64,000 bases of DNA, taken from the NCBI RefSeq assembly GCF_026725475.1, contig NZ_CP109967.1:372001-436000 (forward strand), written 5' to 3'. Below are positions 50,341-59,000 of this stretch, piece after piece. The first letter of the stretch is position 1. Each line of letters begins with the position of its first letter. Below the pieces are notes generated by a model. That model worked only from the letters and a program-made list of their open reading frames with translations, searched no databases and was not told the origin of the DNA. A program made the translations under genes and the position numbers. Source of the DNA: Catenovulum adriaticum. Its GTDB lineage: Bacteria; Pseudomonadota; Gammaproteobacteria; Enterobacterales; Alteromonadaceae.

Positions 50341-51756
50341 TTAATAAGTCGAATTAAGCGTGTAATAAACTTTGCTAGACGACGCTTTTCGTTTTGATTG
50401 GCTTTGTAAAGCAGAAAAATCTATCGCAACAACGTTGCCGGCCTCTAACGGCATAGTGAGTATGATCTCTTTTTTATCTTTCGACAATTCAACCGAGGTA
50501 ATATTAATATTTTTCAGGTTTACTTTATCTGAACCATATTTTTTATGATAATGATAGTGCCATTGCTGCGCTTTAAAGCTCTCTGTTGTGACTGAGCTTG
50601 CATCAAGCGCTTCTGTAAAAGAAATTTTAAACCCTGTCTTAGTTAAACTAATATCTAATAATTCAAAAGGATTAGTACCATCCCAAACGACTTTTTGTAG
50701 ACCAAAGGGTTTACCGCCATCTGACCCCCAACCCCGAGCTGTTTGACCTACCCAAAGCTCACCGTTTTTATCAAATTCGGCACGAATGTTTCCGCTTTGA
50801 AACCCATTCATAAAATTGATCGCCGCACCTTGATATTTACCATTCACTTTTTCTAATAACACACGGAAAATACTCGACATAGTGAGATCAGGCATAAACA
50901 TTTGCCCTTTAAATGGACCAAATTTCCCTTCGGTTAAGTCCCATTCAGGATTACCTGGCGATTTAGAAATTTCACCATGTGGCAACTGAACAATAGGCAA
51001 CTCCCGCATTTTATCTAAATCTTCTACTGTGTATTTTTCTTCCCAGCGTCTTGGTACATCAGGCAGGCTCACTAACGAACTTGGTTCACCGTAAAACTTG
51101 CCTTCTTCTAACAAATGGATTTTAGATGTTCCTACCCAAGCACCTTGATTGTCAGAATAAAAAATTTCTCCTTCAGGGCTAACCCCTATTCCTGCTGGCG
51201 AACGAAGTCCCCACGAATAGGGTGTAAATTCACCTTCAGGACTGACCTTATAAGCGAAGCCACGATAACCACCCCAGCCGCCTTGAAAACCAATATTTAA
51301 CGTACCATGTAAATACCCTTTTTTATCTTTAACTGGTCCAAAGTTAAACTCGTGATAATCGTTATGAAATTCCCAGCCACTGGCTACGTGGATGTAATCT
51401 TCAGCAACCCCATCATGGTCAATATCAACTAATCGGGTGAGCTGAGGTTTGTTGGCGACTAAAATAGTACCATCATCATCAACCAATAAGCCGGTAGGTT
51501 CGTGTAACCCAGATGCAAATTGACTCCATTGTTTTCCTTTTAAAGTCCAAACGTCACCAAAACGGGTAGCAAAATATAACGTACCATCTTTATCTGAATC
51601 TAAACCTGTAACGTGAAACAAGACATCTTGAGGTGTTTCGATCGTCTGTAAATGATAGCCGTCTGGCTTATACACTTGTTTTGCCATTGCTGGCTGAATA
51701 GTTAAGCAAGAGGCAAATATTAAACCAGCAGCAATTTTTAGTTTTTTATTTAACAT
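50341..51756 (-). CDS. sorbosone-dehydrogenase-like beta-propeller protein
   Basis: 471 residues with a signal peptide ending at AMA-K. A propeller of the glucose/sorbosone dehydrogenase type: LFHVTGLDSDKDGTLYFATRFGDVW, GLHEPTGLLVDDDGTILVANKP, LRSPAGIGVSPEGEIFYSDNQG, HGEISKSPGNPEWDLTEGKFG. The C-terminal 110 residues (LLDISLTKTGFKISFTEALDASSVTTESF) form the beta-rich module typical of large cytochrome/propeller proteins of Planctomycetes and Bacteroidetes. Its start overlaps the cytochrome gene stop (TAATG) and has AGGAG, so the two are coupled. It probably oxidises a sugar or derivative in the periplasm; the cofactor is not proven. Confidence 0.78.
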   Translation of the reverse strand: MLNKKLKIAAGLIFASCLTIQPAMAKQVYKPDGYHLQTIETPQDVLFHVTGLDSDKDGTLYFATRFGDVWTLKGKQWSQFASGLHEPTGLLVDDDGTILVANKPQLTRLVDIDHDGVAEDYIHVASGWEFHNDYHEFNFGPVKDKKGYLHGTLNIGFQGGWGGYRGFAYKVSPEGEFTPYSWGLRSPAGIGVSPEGEIFYSDNQGAWVGTSKIHLLEEGKFYGEPSSLVSLPDVPRRWEEKYTVEDLDKMRELPIVQLPHGEISKSPGNPEWDLTEGKFGPFKGQMFMPDLTMSSIFRVLLEKVNGKYQGAAINFMNGFQSGNIRAEFDKNGELWVGQTARGWGSDGGKPFGLQKVVWDGTNPFELLDISLTKTGFKISFTEALDASSVTTESFKAQQWHYHYHKKYGSDKVNLKNINITSVELSKDKKEIILTMPLEAGNVVAIDFSALQSQSKRKASSSKVYYTLNSTY

Positions 51757-53108
51757 TATTTATCTCCTTTCCAAGCTAACTCAAGCGCGAACTTAGCGTG
51801 CTGTTTAATATCAACAACCCATTGTTTATCTGTTATTTTTCCTACGTCTGCCGTAATAATAACTTTGTCAGACACAGGTAACTTGAAGGCTAAGTTGCCT
51901 TGTTTTTTAGGATTTTCTAATATTTGATATACAAAACGAATTTTGTTCTTCGCACTCGTATCAGCTTGTACCGATAGCACAATACCATTAACAGAAAATT
52001 GGAACTCTGGCGAACCATCAATACGGTATTTAATAAACTCACAAACTTGCTCTTTAGCGATATCTGGGACAATTTGCGCTGGAAAGTGATATAGCCAATC
52101 ACCTAGTGGAATACTGCCGTCTTTACCTCGACCACCAATATTGGGGCCTACATTTAATAAATCACCTTGCCATAAACCATTAATGGCACAACTACGACTA
52201 TTAAAAGCATAGTTAACTTTTTCTGGAGCACCGACCGCGATAGAGTACGGCGGTAATTTAATAATTTTCTTCTGTTGAACAACGTATTTATTGGCAGCTT
52301 TTACTTCGTAACTCGTATTTTTACTTTCTTTACGGGCTCGAGTTGAAACAGGAAATAGTTTGATGGTGTTGTCTGCATTAACCACGTACAACAGAATGTT
52401 ACGGGCCCCCTTCCATTTAATACCCGATTTACCGGTCACATAAGTAAATTTAAGATGTTGCTTGCCTGGTTTTAACAACCAGTGTTTTTCCCAAACAGAA
52501 CCACTTGCATCTTTAGCCGTTTCACCATCAATTTCTAAATCAATAATAAAATCTTTTACACCAAAGGCATGTAAATAAACTTCTTGGTCGGTGGGCGCAT
52601 GAAAGTCTCCCTCAAATACAATTGCGTAATGAGGTATTTCAGGTAATTCAAAATCAGGAAAATTATGCTTAATTCGTTCTGATTTCACTTTATCGGACTC
52701 ATCAAATGTTAGGTCATCAACGCCATCTTGTTGGTAAAGTGTATAGGTTAAGTTTTCAAAACCTTCACGCTTCGAAAGTATATAAGCAATTAATGCATGC
52801 TGATCTTCTGCGCCAATAACCGACCCAAAACCAGGCATTTTTGAAAAGCCGTTTTGCATATTTTTAAGGATTTGTGCAGGTTCTGAACCATGTAACCATT
52901 CTGCATCTTTAAGATTAACACCCGCTGCACCAGATAAATCTTTTTTATGGCAGCCAGCACAAAAAACATTAAACGTTTCCTCACCTTTATTAATCACTTC
53001 CGTATTCTGACTTAAAGACAATAACTGCTCATTTACGTCATTAGCCTGAGCGGGTAATGCCGTCATTAACAAAATAAAGAAATAATATCGAAAACAAGAT
53101 TGCGACAT
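51756..53108 (-). CDS. cytochrome c with PA14-like domain
   Basis: 450 residues, signal peptide ending near AQA (about 22). A class I cytochrome c domain with heme motif C50-A-G-C53-H54 and a methionine ligand candidate in KMPGFG; then a PA14-like beta-barrel (about 160-260: YAIVFEGDFHAPTDQEVYLHAFGVKDFIIDLEIDG) and a C-terminal domain with NYAFNSRSCAINGLWQGDLLNVGP...GRGKDG, known from c-type cytochrome proteins that accompany ThuA genes. It should take electrons from the overlapping propeller protein. The 29-bp dyad (53188-53216) is 80 nt upstream. Confidence 0.82.
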   Translation of the reverse strand: MSQSCFRYYFFILLMTALPAQANDVNEQLLSLSQNTEVINKGEETFNVFCAGCHKKDLSGAAGVNLKDAEWLHGSEPAQILKNMQNGFSKMPGFGSVIGAEDQHALIAYILSKREGFENLTYTLYQQDGVDDLTFDESDKVKSERIKHNFPDFELPEIPHYAIVFEGDFHAPTDQEVYLHAFGVKDFIIDLEIDGETAKDASGSVWEKHWLLKPGKQHLKFTYVTGKSGIKWKGARNILLYVVNADNTIKLFPVSTRARKESKNTSYEVKAANKYVVQQKKIIKLPPYSIAVGAPEKVNYAFNSRSCAINGLWQGDLLNVGPNIGGRGKDGSIPLGDWLYHFPAQIVPDIAKEQVCEFIKYRIDGSPEFQFSVNGIVLSVQADTSAKNKIRFVYQILENPKKQGNLAFKLPVSDKVIITADVGKITDKQWVVDIKQHAKFALELAWKGDK

Positions 53109-53426
53109 AAAGCCCCCAAATAGTTATATTGCTGACAACAATATAAAAAATTAACACCAACAAACATGTAAACACATAATAACAAATTCACATGTAAATC
53201 GCATCATTTATTTACAAAGCAGCATAAATAACAATAGCCAAATCTTTCGTATTTATCCTGGTGTCTACACTGCTTCGTATTTAAAACACTCTATCCATAA
53301 ATTTGAGTTTTAATATAAGCAGGTACCTCAGTAATTTATTGATGTTTACATGGTAATTTTAAAAAACTTGTCCATAATAGTCGGATATTTTATATTGATT
53401 GTTGCAAACCAAATACTGAGGAAATC
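53109..53426. promoter_or_regulatory. control region of the cytochrome operon and ycaO
   Basis: 318 bp between divergent genes. It holds the second copy of the 29-bp dyad and further CATGTAAA octamers at 53165-53172 (plus) and about 53347-53354 (minus). The ycaO promoter should lie in the right half. Confidence 0.5.
53188..53216. promoter_or_regulatory. 29-bp dyad operator candidate, copy 2
   Basis: TCACATGTAAATCGC, three variable bases, then ATTTATTTACA. The arms TGTAAAT and ATTTACA are a perfect 7-bp inverted repeat with a 10-bp spacer. Matches the copy at 45852-45880 at 24 of 29 positions, including the spacer CGC and TTT. Confidence 0.6.
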
Positions 53427-55169
53427 ATGTCTGAACAAACCTTTATCAAGGGCAAAGACTCGGCGCTTGAAACATCTATTGAAACCATGCAAAGCAAACT
53501 AAAATCTTTTGGTTTTGAAGTTGAAGAAGCCTCTTGGCTAAACCCAGTTGCAAACTGCTACTCGGTTCATATTAAAGATCCAACTTGTGGTTTAATGTTT
53601 ACCAACGGTAAAGGCGCAACAGACAAAGCTTGCTTAGCCAGCGCGCTGGGTGAATATTTTGAGCGTTTAAGTTGTAATTATTTTTTTGCTGACTTTTATT
53701 TAGGCAAAGAAATCAGCGAATCAGAATTTGTCCACTACCCAAACGAAAAATGGTTTGAACATGACGGCGAGCATATGCCAGCCGGTTTAATGGATGAAAG
53801 TCTTTGGGACTATTTTGATCCAAATCGCGAATTAACACCGGATCAAATTTTTGATTGGAATTCAGGCGTTGGTGAACGAGGAATTTGCGCAGCGCCTTAT
53901 CACAGGGTGCGTGACGGTAAAGACATTTATATTCCTATTAATGTCATTGCTAATATTTTTGTGAGCAATGGTATGTCTGCTGGTAATACCCAAAACGAAG
54001 CTAGAGTGCAGGGCTTATCTGAAGTATTTGAACGTTACGTTAAAAACAAAATTATTGCAGAAGGCATTTGCTTACCGGAAGTACCGGCTGAGGTAGTCGC
54101 CCGCTTTCCAAAAATTGAAGCCGCTTGTAAAGCGCTCGAAGGACATGGTTTTCACCTTAGAATTGCGGATGCATCATTAGGTGGTCGTTATCCGGTAATG
54201 AGCGTTACCTTAATCAATCCAACCGATGGTAGTGTATTTGCCTCTTTTGGCGCACATCCCAGTTTTGAAGTTGCGCTTGAGCGTACGGTAACCGAATTAT
54301 TACAAGGGCGCAGTTTAGATCAACTAGATGTATTTCAACCCGCTTGTTTTGATGAAGCAGAAATTGCCTCGCCTCATAATATTGAACTTCACTTTATTGA
54401 CTCAAGTGGCGTTATCTCATACGACTTTTTTAAAGACCAAGCAGATTACCAATTTGCAGATTGGGACTTTGACTCTGACACAGCGACTGAATACGACACA
54501 CTAGTTAATTTAATTCACGATATGGGGTTTGATATTTATATATCAGATTACCGTCATTTAGATGTTTACGCTTGCCGAATTTTAGTGCCAGGTATGTCAG
54601 ACATTTATCCGGTTGATGAATTATTGTGGAACAATAACAACGACGGTGCTTTATTTAGAGAAGCGTTTTTAACTTTGTCTGAATTATCAAATGATGAATT
54701 AGCTCAAGTATTTGAAGGGTTAGAAGAAGGTGGTTATAACGATGCACTGGCAGCAGCTGAGTTTATTGGTTTAGCACCCGATGCTGGCACTTTATGGGCC
54801 GATATGCGCTTAGGCGAATTAAAAGCATTAATTGCCCTAGCAATGCAAGATGAGCGAGCGCTTGATTGGGTTAGCTGGTGTTTACATTTAGATCAATCAA
54901 AACCAGATTATGTCCGTAAATACCGCTGTATTCAGGCTTTATTAGAAATAAAATGGGATGAGTCTAAGGAATATGCACCCTACTTAAAATCGCTGGGCTT
55001 AATGTACGGTGATGATTTAGTTAAATTGTGCCTTGATATGGTGGAAGCTAAAGTGGTATTCCATGGCTTACACTGCCCTGGGTTAAATCTCGAAGGCTTT
55101 AATACACACCAAAAATTATTAGCTGGCTATAAAAAATTACAAGCGGCTAAAACCACAAATTGGTCATAA
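53427..55169 (+). CDS. ycaO: YcaO, ribosomal S12 methylthiotransferase accessory factor
   Basis: 580 residues, as long as E. coli YcaO (586). The N-terminus (TFIKGKDSALETSIETMQSKL, EEASWLNPV, LMFTNGKGATDKACLASALGEYFERLS) matches the E. coli protein nearly block for block, and the ATP-binding signature ENEARVQGLSEVFERYVK is intact. A C-terminal TPR-like region follows. It supports RimO-dependent beta-methylthiolation of ribosomal protein S12. GAGGAAA precedes the ATG. A core gene inserted in the galactan region. Confidence 0.93.
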   Translation: MSEQTFIKGKDSALETSIETMQSKLKSFGFEVEEASWLNPVANCYSVHIKDPTCGLMFTNGKGATDKACLASALGEYFERLSCNYFFADFYLGKEISESEFVHYPNEKWFEHDGEHMPAGLMDESLWDYFDPNRELTPDQIFDWNSGVGERGICAAPYHRVRDGKDIYIPINVIANIFVSNGMSAGNTQNEARVQGLSEVFERYVKNKIIAEGICLPEVPAEVVARFPKIEAACKALEGHGFHLRIADASLGGRYPVMSVTLINPTDGSVFASFGAHPSFEVALERTVTELLQGRSLDQLDVFQPACFDEAEIASPHNIELHFIDSSGVISYDFFKDQADYQFADWDFDSDTATEYDTLVNLIHDMGFDIYISDYRHLDVYACRILVPGMSDIYPVDELLWNNNNDGALFREAFLTLSELSNDELAQVFEGLEEGGYNDALAAAEFIGLAPDAGTLWADMRLGELKALIALAMQDERALDWVSWCLHLDQSKPDYVRKYRCIQALLEIKWDESKEYAPYLKSLGLMYGDDLVKLCLDMVEAKVVFHGLHCPGLNLEGFNTHQKLLAGYKKLQAAKTTNWS

Positions 55170-55195
55170 CGCTTTTTACTAATTAACCTTGTCTA

Positions 55196-55233
55196 ATATA
55201 GCGTTATTTTATATAGCGTTATTTTATATAGCG
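55196..55233. repeat. 15-bp tandem repeat, 2.5 units
   Basis: The unit ATATAGCGTTATTTT occurs twice in full and is followed by ATATAGCG, just after the ycaO stop codon. Confidence 0.85.
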
Positions 55234-55245
55234 TAAGCCAGCTTT

Positions 55246-55300
55246 AAGCTCACTGATTATTCACTATTTTTAGTCAATATCCAGTGAGCTTTTTATTTTT
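55246..55300 (+). terminator. terminator of ycaO
   Basis: AAGCTCACTG pairs with CAGTGAGCTT (55282-55291) and is followed by a T-rich run; the loop is about 26 nt. It ends before the ribosome site of the MAPEG gene. Confidence 0.7.
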
Positions 55301-55316
55301 TAATCAGGAGAAAATA

Positions 55317-55727
55317 ATGATTTTAGCTATGTTTAGCATGGTATTGTTAACCTTTGTGGTAGGCTTTTATACTTTTTATGTGCGAGTCAACAGTGTTAAA
55401 AAAGGGCTATTAAAACCCCGTTATTTTTTACTGATGCAAGATAACGAACCGCCCGAAAACGTGATTAAAACATCCCGCAATTTCAGCAACCAGTTTGAAA
55501 TGCCTATGCTGTTTTATGTCATTTCAACGTTAATCCTAGTCACTCAAACTGTAACAGAATTCACTATAACCTTAGCTTGGCTTTTCGTTATTTTTAGATC
55601 TATTCATGCTTGGATTCATTTAACTTATAACCATTTATTACATCGAATTATTGCTTTTTGGCTAGCCAATATTGTGGTTCTGGCGATGTGGATTGATTTG
55701 CTGATTCGATATTATTTTACCAAATAA
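55317..55727 (+). CDS. MAPEG family membrane protein
   Basis: 136 residues from ATG 55317, which has CAGGAG upstream; the GTG at 55284 lies in a terminator arm and is rejected. Four hydrophobic helices with the MAPEG hallmarks: VRVNSVKKG near helix 1, NFSNQFEMPMLFYVI in helix 2, and IFRSIHAWIHLTYNHLLHRIIAFW between helices 3 and 4. MAPEG proteins are small trimeric membrane enzymes or enzyme-like proteins that bind glutathione or lipids; bacterial members are mostly uncharacterised. Monocistronic. Confidence 0.82.
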   Translation: MILAMFSMVLLTFVVGFYTFYVRVNSVKKGLLKPRYFLLMQDNEPPENVIKTSRNFSNQFEMPMLFYVISTLILVTQTVTEFTITLAWLFVIFRSIHAWIHLTYNHLLHRIIAFWLANIVVLAMWIDLLIRYYFTK

Positions 55728-55769
55728 TTCAATTCGGTTTTTGCTAGTGATAACAAAAACCGACTTAAT

Positions 55770-57284
55770 CTAGTTTAATTTAAGGTAGGCTTGATGTTTA
55801 GGGATACGCTTTACTTCTTGTGATATCGCATATTTTACGTTATCAAAGAACAACTTGGCCTGTTCTACACTGGGCGTATTAGCTGATTGAATCAAACCAT
55901 CAAATTGACCCGGTGTCGCCTTAATATATCCTTGACCCACTAGCAATTGTAGCCAACTACCGTAACTGAACAAGGCATCTTTTTTAAGGCTTATTTTACC
56001 TGTTGCGCTAAACTCAGCCAATTTTTGCTGTAATGATTCAGGAATAGGCATATTTTTACAATAACGCCAAAACTGAGAATCTTGGCGTTCAGTGATATGA
56101 TAATGCGCCACTAAAAAATCTCTGATATCAAGAGCATCTTGCTTAAAAGCCAAATTAAATTGTTGCGCTTCTTCTTGCATATACACACCGTGTAACAGCG
56201 AATTTTTTAGTTTTACTGCGTATTTATGAATTAAGTGAATGCTGGTTGACTCAAGCGGCTCTAAAAATCCACTTGAGAGGCCGATTGCGATACAATTATT
56301 AAACCAAGGTGTTTGCAAACAGCCTGTTTCAAATCTTAACTGTTTGGGCTCAGTGATTGTTTTGCTCTCTAATGCTTGGGTTAATTCCGATAAAGCTTGA
56401 TCGTCACTCAAAAACTGGCTTGAATAAACATAACCATTACCCATTCTGCTTCGCAAAGGTATTTGCCAGCGCCACCCTGAGCTCATCGCAATTGATTTGG
56501 TATAAGGTGCAATATCCGCTAGGTTTTCTGTTTGTACGGCAATAGCTCTGTCGCAAGGCAAATAGGCTTGCCAGTTGTCAAACTCAATCGCTAAAGCCTG
56601 TTTACTTAATAAGCCTTTCGCGCCTGAGCAGTCCACAAAATAATCAGCTTTAACCTCAATGCCAGAGTCGAGCATCACAGACTCTATTTGTTTACCCGCT
56701 TTAACCTGAACGCTTTCAACATTAGCTTGAATATGCTTCACGCCCAATTTTTTGCTGTATTGCTTTAAATAATTCGCCAATAAACCCGCATCAAACTGAA
56801 ATGCATAAAATAAATTAGATAACGGAAAAAATGCATTCGGATTTGAACTGTCAGGAATAGGTAAAGCAGGACAAAATCGGTTTTGATAAGCGGCAACTGC
56901 AGAGGGAATAAAATCAGTTAAATTTTTAATGTTTAACTTATTGGCATAAGCCAACCAGAGATCGCTAAAAGCAATATCTTGATAATCTGTACCTAACACC
57001 CCAAAAGCATGCATATAGCTTTCACTTGGTTTTGACCAGTTTTCAAAGTGAATGCCGTATTTATAAGTGCCTTCTATGTGAGCTAAGAATTCAGCTTCGT
57101 CTAATTCAAGGTACTTAAGTAGCTGAATAATAGGTGGAATAGTGGCTTCACCCACTCCAACAGTTGGAATATTTGGCGACTCAATGAGTTTAATTTCAAA
57201 CGCATCGCCCGGTAAACCTTTAGCTAAAACTGCAGCACTTATCCAGCCAGCAGTCCCGCCACCCACAATTGTAATAGTTTGCAT
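55770..57284 (-). CDS. tryptophan 7-halogenase-like flavoprotein
   Basis: 504 residues, cytoplasmic. FAD-binding GGGTAGW at the N-terminus, TVGVGEATIPPIIQLL, the region of the catalytic lysine in GTYKYGIHFENW, and the WxWxIP signature in GWRWQIPLRSRMGNG, all intact, and SSGFLEPLESTSIHLI. By motif it could halogenate, but in Alteromonadales and Caulobacterales this subgroup occurs beside TonB receptors in polysaccharide loci and no halogenated product is known from them. It follows the receptor and its lipoprotein on the same strand. Confidence 0.87.
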   Translation of the reverse strand: MQTITIVGGGTAGWISAAVLAKGLPGDAFEIKLIESPNIPTVGVGEATIPPIIQLLKYLELDEAEFLAHIEGTYKYGIHFENWSKPSESYMHAFGVLGTDYQDIAFSDLWLAYANKLNIKNLTDFIPSAVAAYQNRFCPALPIPDSSNPNAFFPLSNLFYAFQFDAGLLANYLKQYSKKLGVKHIQANVESVQVKAGKQIESVMLDSGIEVKADYFVDCSGAKGLLSKQALAIEFDNWQAYLPCDRAIAVQTENLADIAPYTKSIAMSSGWRWQIPLRSRMGNGYVYSSQFLSDDQALSELTQALESKTITEPKQLRFETGCLQTPWFNNCIAIGLSSGFLEPLESTSIHLIHKYAVKLKNSLLHGVYMQEEAQQFNLAFKQDALDIRDFLVAHYHITERQDSQFWRYCKNMPIPESLQQKLAEFSATGKISLKKDALFSYGSWLQLLVGQGYIKATPGQFDGLIQSANTPSVEQAKLFFDNVKYAISQEVKRIPKHQAYLKLN

Positions 57285-57348
57285 ATTATTTTATTTCGGA
57301 CTGTTATTGAGATGACTTAAGCTTATCTTGTTTTATATATAAATACAA

Positions 57349-57376
57349 AAAAGCCCATGTAAAAACATGGGCTTTT
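57349..57376 (-). terminator. terminator after the surface lipoprotein gene
   Basis: AAAAGCCCATGT pairs with ACATGGGCTTTT (57365-57376); T-rich on the minus strand. It separates the lipoprotein gene from the halogenase-like gene. Confidence 0.85.
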
Positions 57377-57402
57377 CGCAGCTTAAAGAGATTCACTGCT
57401 TG

Positions 57403-58899
57403 CTATTTAACTTCTCTTAATTGGATATTGTCAATATATACATCAATACCATTAACTTCATCTTTAACTAAGTAAAAATCCAAACGAGCTTTAGCAGGAT
57501 CATGTTTTACCCAGTCTTTTGCTGGCTTTTCAATGGTAACGGTTGTCCATTCTGTGGTAAAAGCAAACCAACCCTCCCAACGATCTGCCCATGCACCTGC
57601 AACAATGCCTCTAAAGTAACCCTCACCACCAGCTTTATTAGATTTAATATCAAAAGTGACACGGTAAGTTTTATCATTATTAGCACCTAAGATTTGCGGA
57701 AAGTCTGCAGCGGTTAACACCAAGCCGACATGCTTATCTATGGTATCACCCGTTTTAATATGTACACCATAGTCACCTTCGCTTGCGGCTTCTGTTGTCA
57801 CTTCAAGTGTTGTATCAGCCGGTGTTTCCCAATACCGCCCCCACAAACCCATTTTTCCGAGTTCAAAACTGTGGTTTAATCCATACAAATAGTTTGAATT
57901 TGCAACTACATTGACCGTAACATCGTCGTTCAAGCCTTGTTCTTGAGTACGAACTCGGGCAACTGAAGCCCCTTTAAATCGAGAAACACCAGTTAACATC
58001 CCACTTGAATCAATTGTAAAGACCCCTTCGTTTGCAGATGACCAAGTTACGTTTTTATTTGAAGTTTCTGTTTCGTTTTGAAACATAACATTAGCGCCTA
58101 ACTGAAGTGTACCACCCTCTTCAACTGATACCTCATTAACTATCTCACCGTCTTGAGTAATTTCAACCCCGATTGGTTTAGTCGAATTGGTTACAATTTT
58201 AACCTGTTTTGTCGCAACTACTTCTCTATCTTTGGAAGTTGCAGATATTTCAACCATACCTTCAGCAACGCCTTCAACCATGCCAGATGAAATATCAACA
58301 GTTGCAATTGTTTCGTCCGATGACGACCAAGTTACTTCTTTAAACGTTGCATTGTCTGGTTCCACTTCTGCATTAAATTGCGCCATTTCACCAACTGGAA
58401 TTTCAATATCATCGTTTACCAGAATATCAATTTGAGATACTTTATTTTCAGCACCAAACACTCGAACATAAACACTACGCTCGACTAAAGTATCTGAACC
58501 GTTATCTATTACGTAATCGAACTGGTAGCGTAAACTCTCACCATACTCAAGTACATCGGCCCAAGAAGCAGGATTAATAATAATATTTTCAGCCTGTTTA
58601 GTTATCCCTTGAAATGGGATATCAGGTTCAGTGGGTAATTTAACTCCGTCTTCATCTTTGGCAAAAATATGCTCAAAGTCACGGGCAAAAATGCGATTAC
58701 CTTCATTTTTTACATTACTTAATAAGCTATATTTTGCAGCAGGCTGGTCTTCTGCAACCACTATTTCAAATTCACCCGGCGCGACAGTCACTGGCGGAAT
58801 ATTATTTGATGACTTATCATCATTGTCACTGCCACAAGCTGTTAGGCCTGCCATAATGGCTAACGCAATAACTGACTTTTTTGTTAAAATTGATTTCAT
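57403..58899 (-). CDS. Big_2/CBM-like surface lipoprotein, probable glycan-binding partner of the TonB receptor
   Basis: 498 residues. Lipobox GLTAC. After a linker and an N-terminal domain (about 45-150), two bacterial Ig-like Big_2 domains follow (VSQIDILVNDDIEIPVGEMAQFNAEVEPDN...EVTWSSSDETIATVD, and VTWSSANEGVFTIDSSGMLTGV). The C-terminal 150 residues (SFELGKMGLWGRYWETPADTTLEVTTEAASEGDYGVHIKTG...VYIDNIQLREV) look like a CBM4/9-type jelly roll. This modular form is that of SusE/SusF-like surface binders, here serving a TonB system without SusD. Downstream of the receptor gene in one unit, with a stem between them. Confidence 0.8.
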   Translation of the reverse strand: MKSILTKKSVIALAIMAGLTACGSDNDDKSSNNIPPVTVAPGEFEIVVAEDQPAAKYSLLSNVKNEGNRIFARDFEHIFAKDEDGVKLPTEPDIPFQGITKQAENIIINPASWADVLEYGESLRYQFDYVIDNGSDTLVERSVYVRVFGAENKVSQIDILVNDDIEIPVGEMAQFNAEVEPDNATFKEVTWSSSDETIATVDISSGMVEGVAEGMVEISATSKDREVVATKQVKIVTNSTKPIGVEITQDGEIVNEVSVEEGGTLQLGANVMFQNETETSNKNVTWSSANEGVFTIDSSGMLTGVSRFKGASVARVRTQEQGLNDDVTVNVVANSNYLYGLNHSFELGKMGLWGRYWETPADTTLEVTTEAASEGDYGVHIKTGDTIDKHVGLVLTAADFPQILGANNDKTYRVTFDIKSNKAGGEGYFRGIVAGAWADRWEGWFAFTTEWTTVTIEKPAKDWVKHDPAKARLDFYLVKDEVNGIDVYIDNIQLREVK

Positions 58900-58958
58900 A
58901 ATAATTACCTAACTCATTGCATATCCCGTTAAACAGGACATTTAATCATTCTGATTCA

Positions 58959-58988
58959 GGTGCTTTGATTGTATCTTAGCAAAGCACC
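58959..58988 (-). promoter_or_regulatory. intercistronic hairpin between TonB receptor and lipoprotein genes
   Basis: GGTGCTTTG pairs exactly with CAAAGCACC across 12 nt, 12 nt past the receptor stop codon. No T run follows on the minus strand, so it is more likely to stabilise the receptor mRNA 3' end or cause partial termination than to end the transcript fully. Confidence 0.6.
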
Positions 58989-59000
58989 ACCAAAGCTAAA

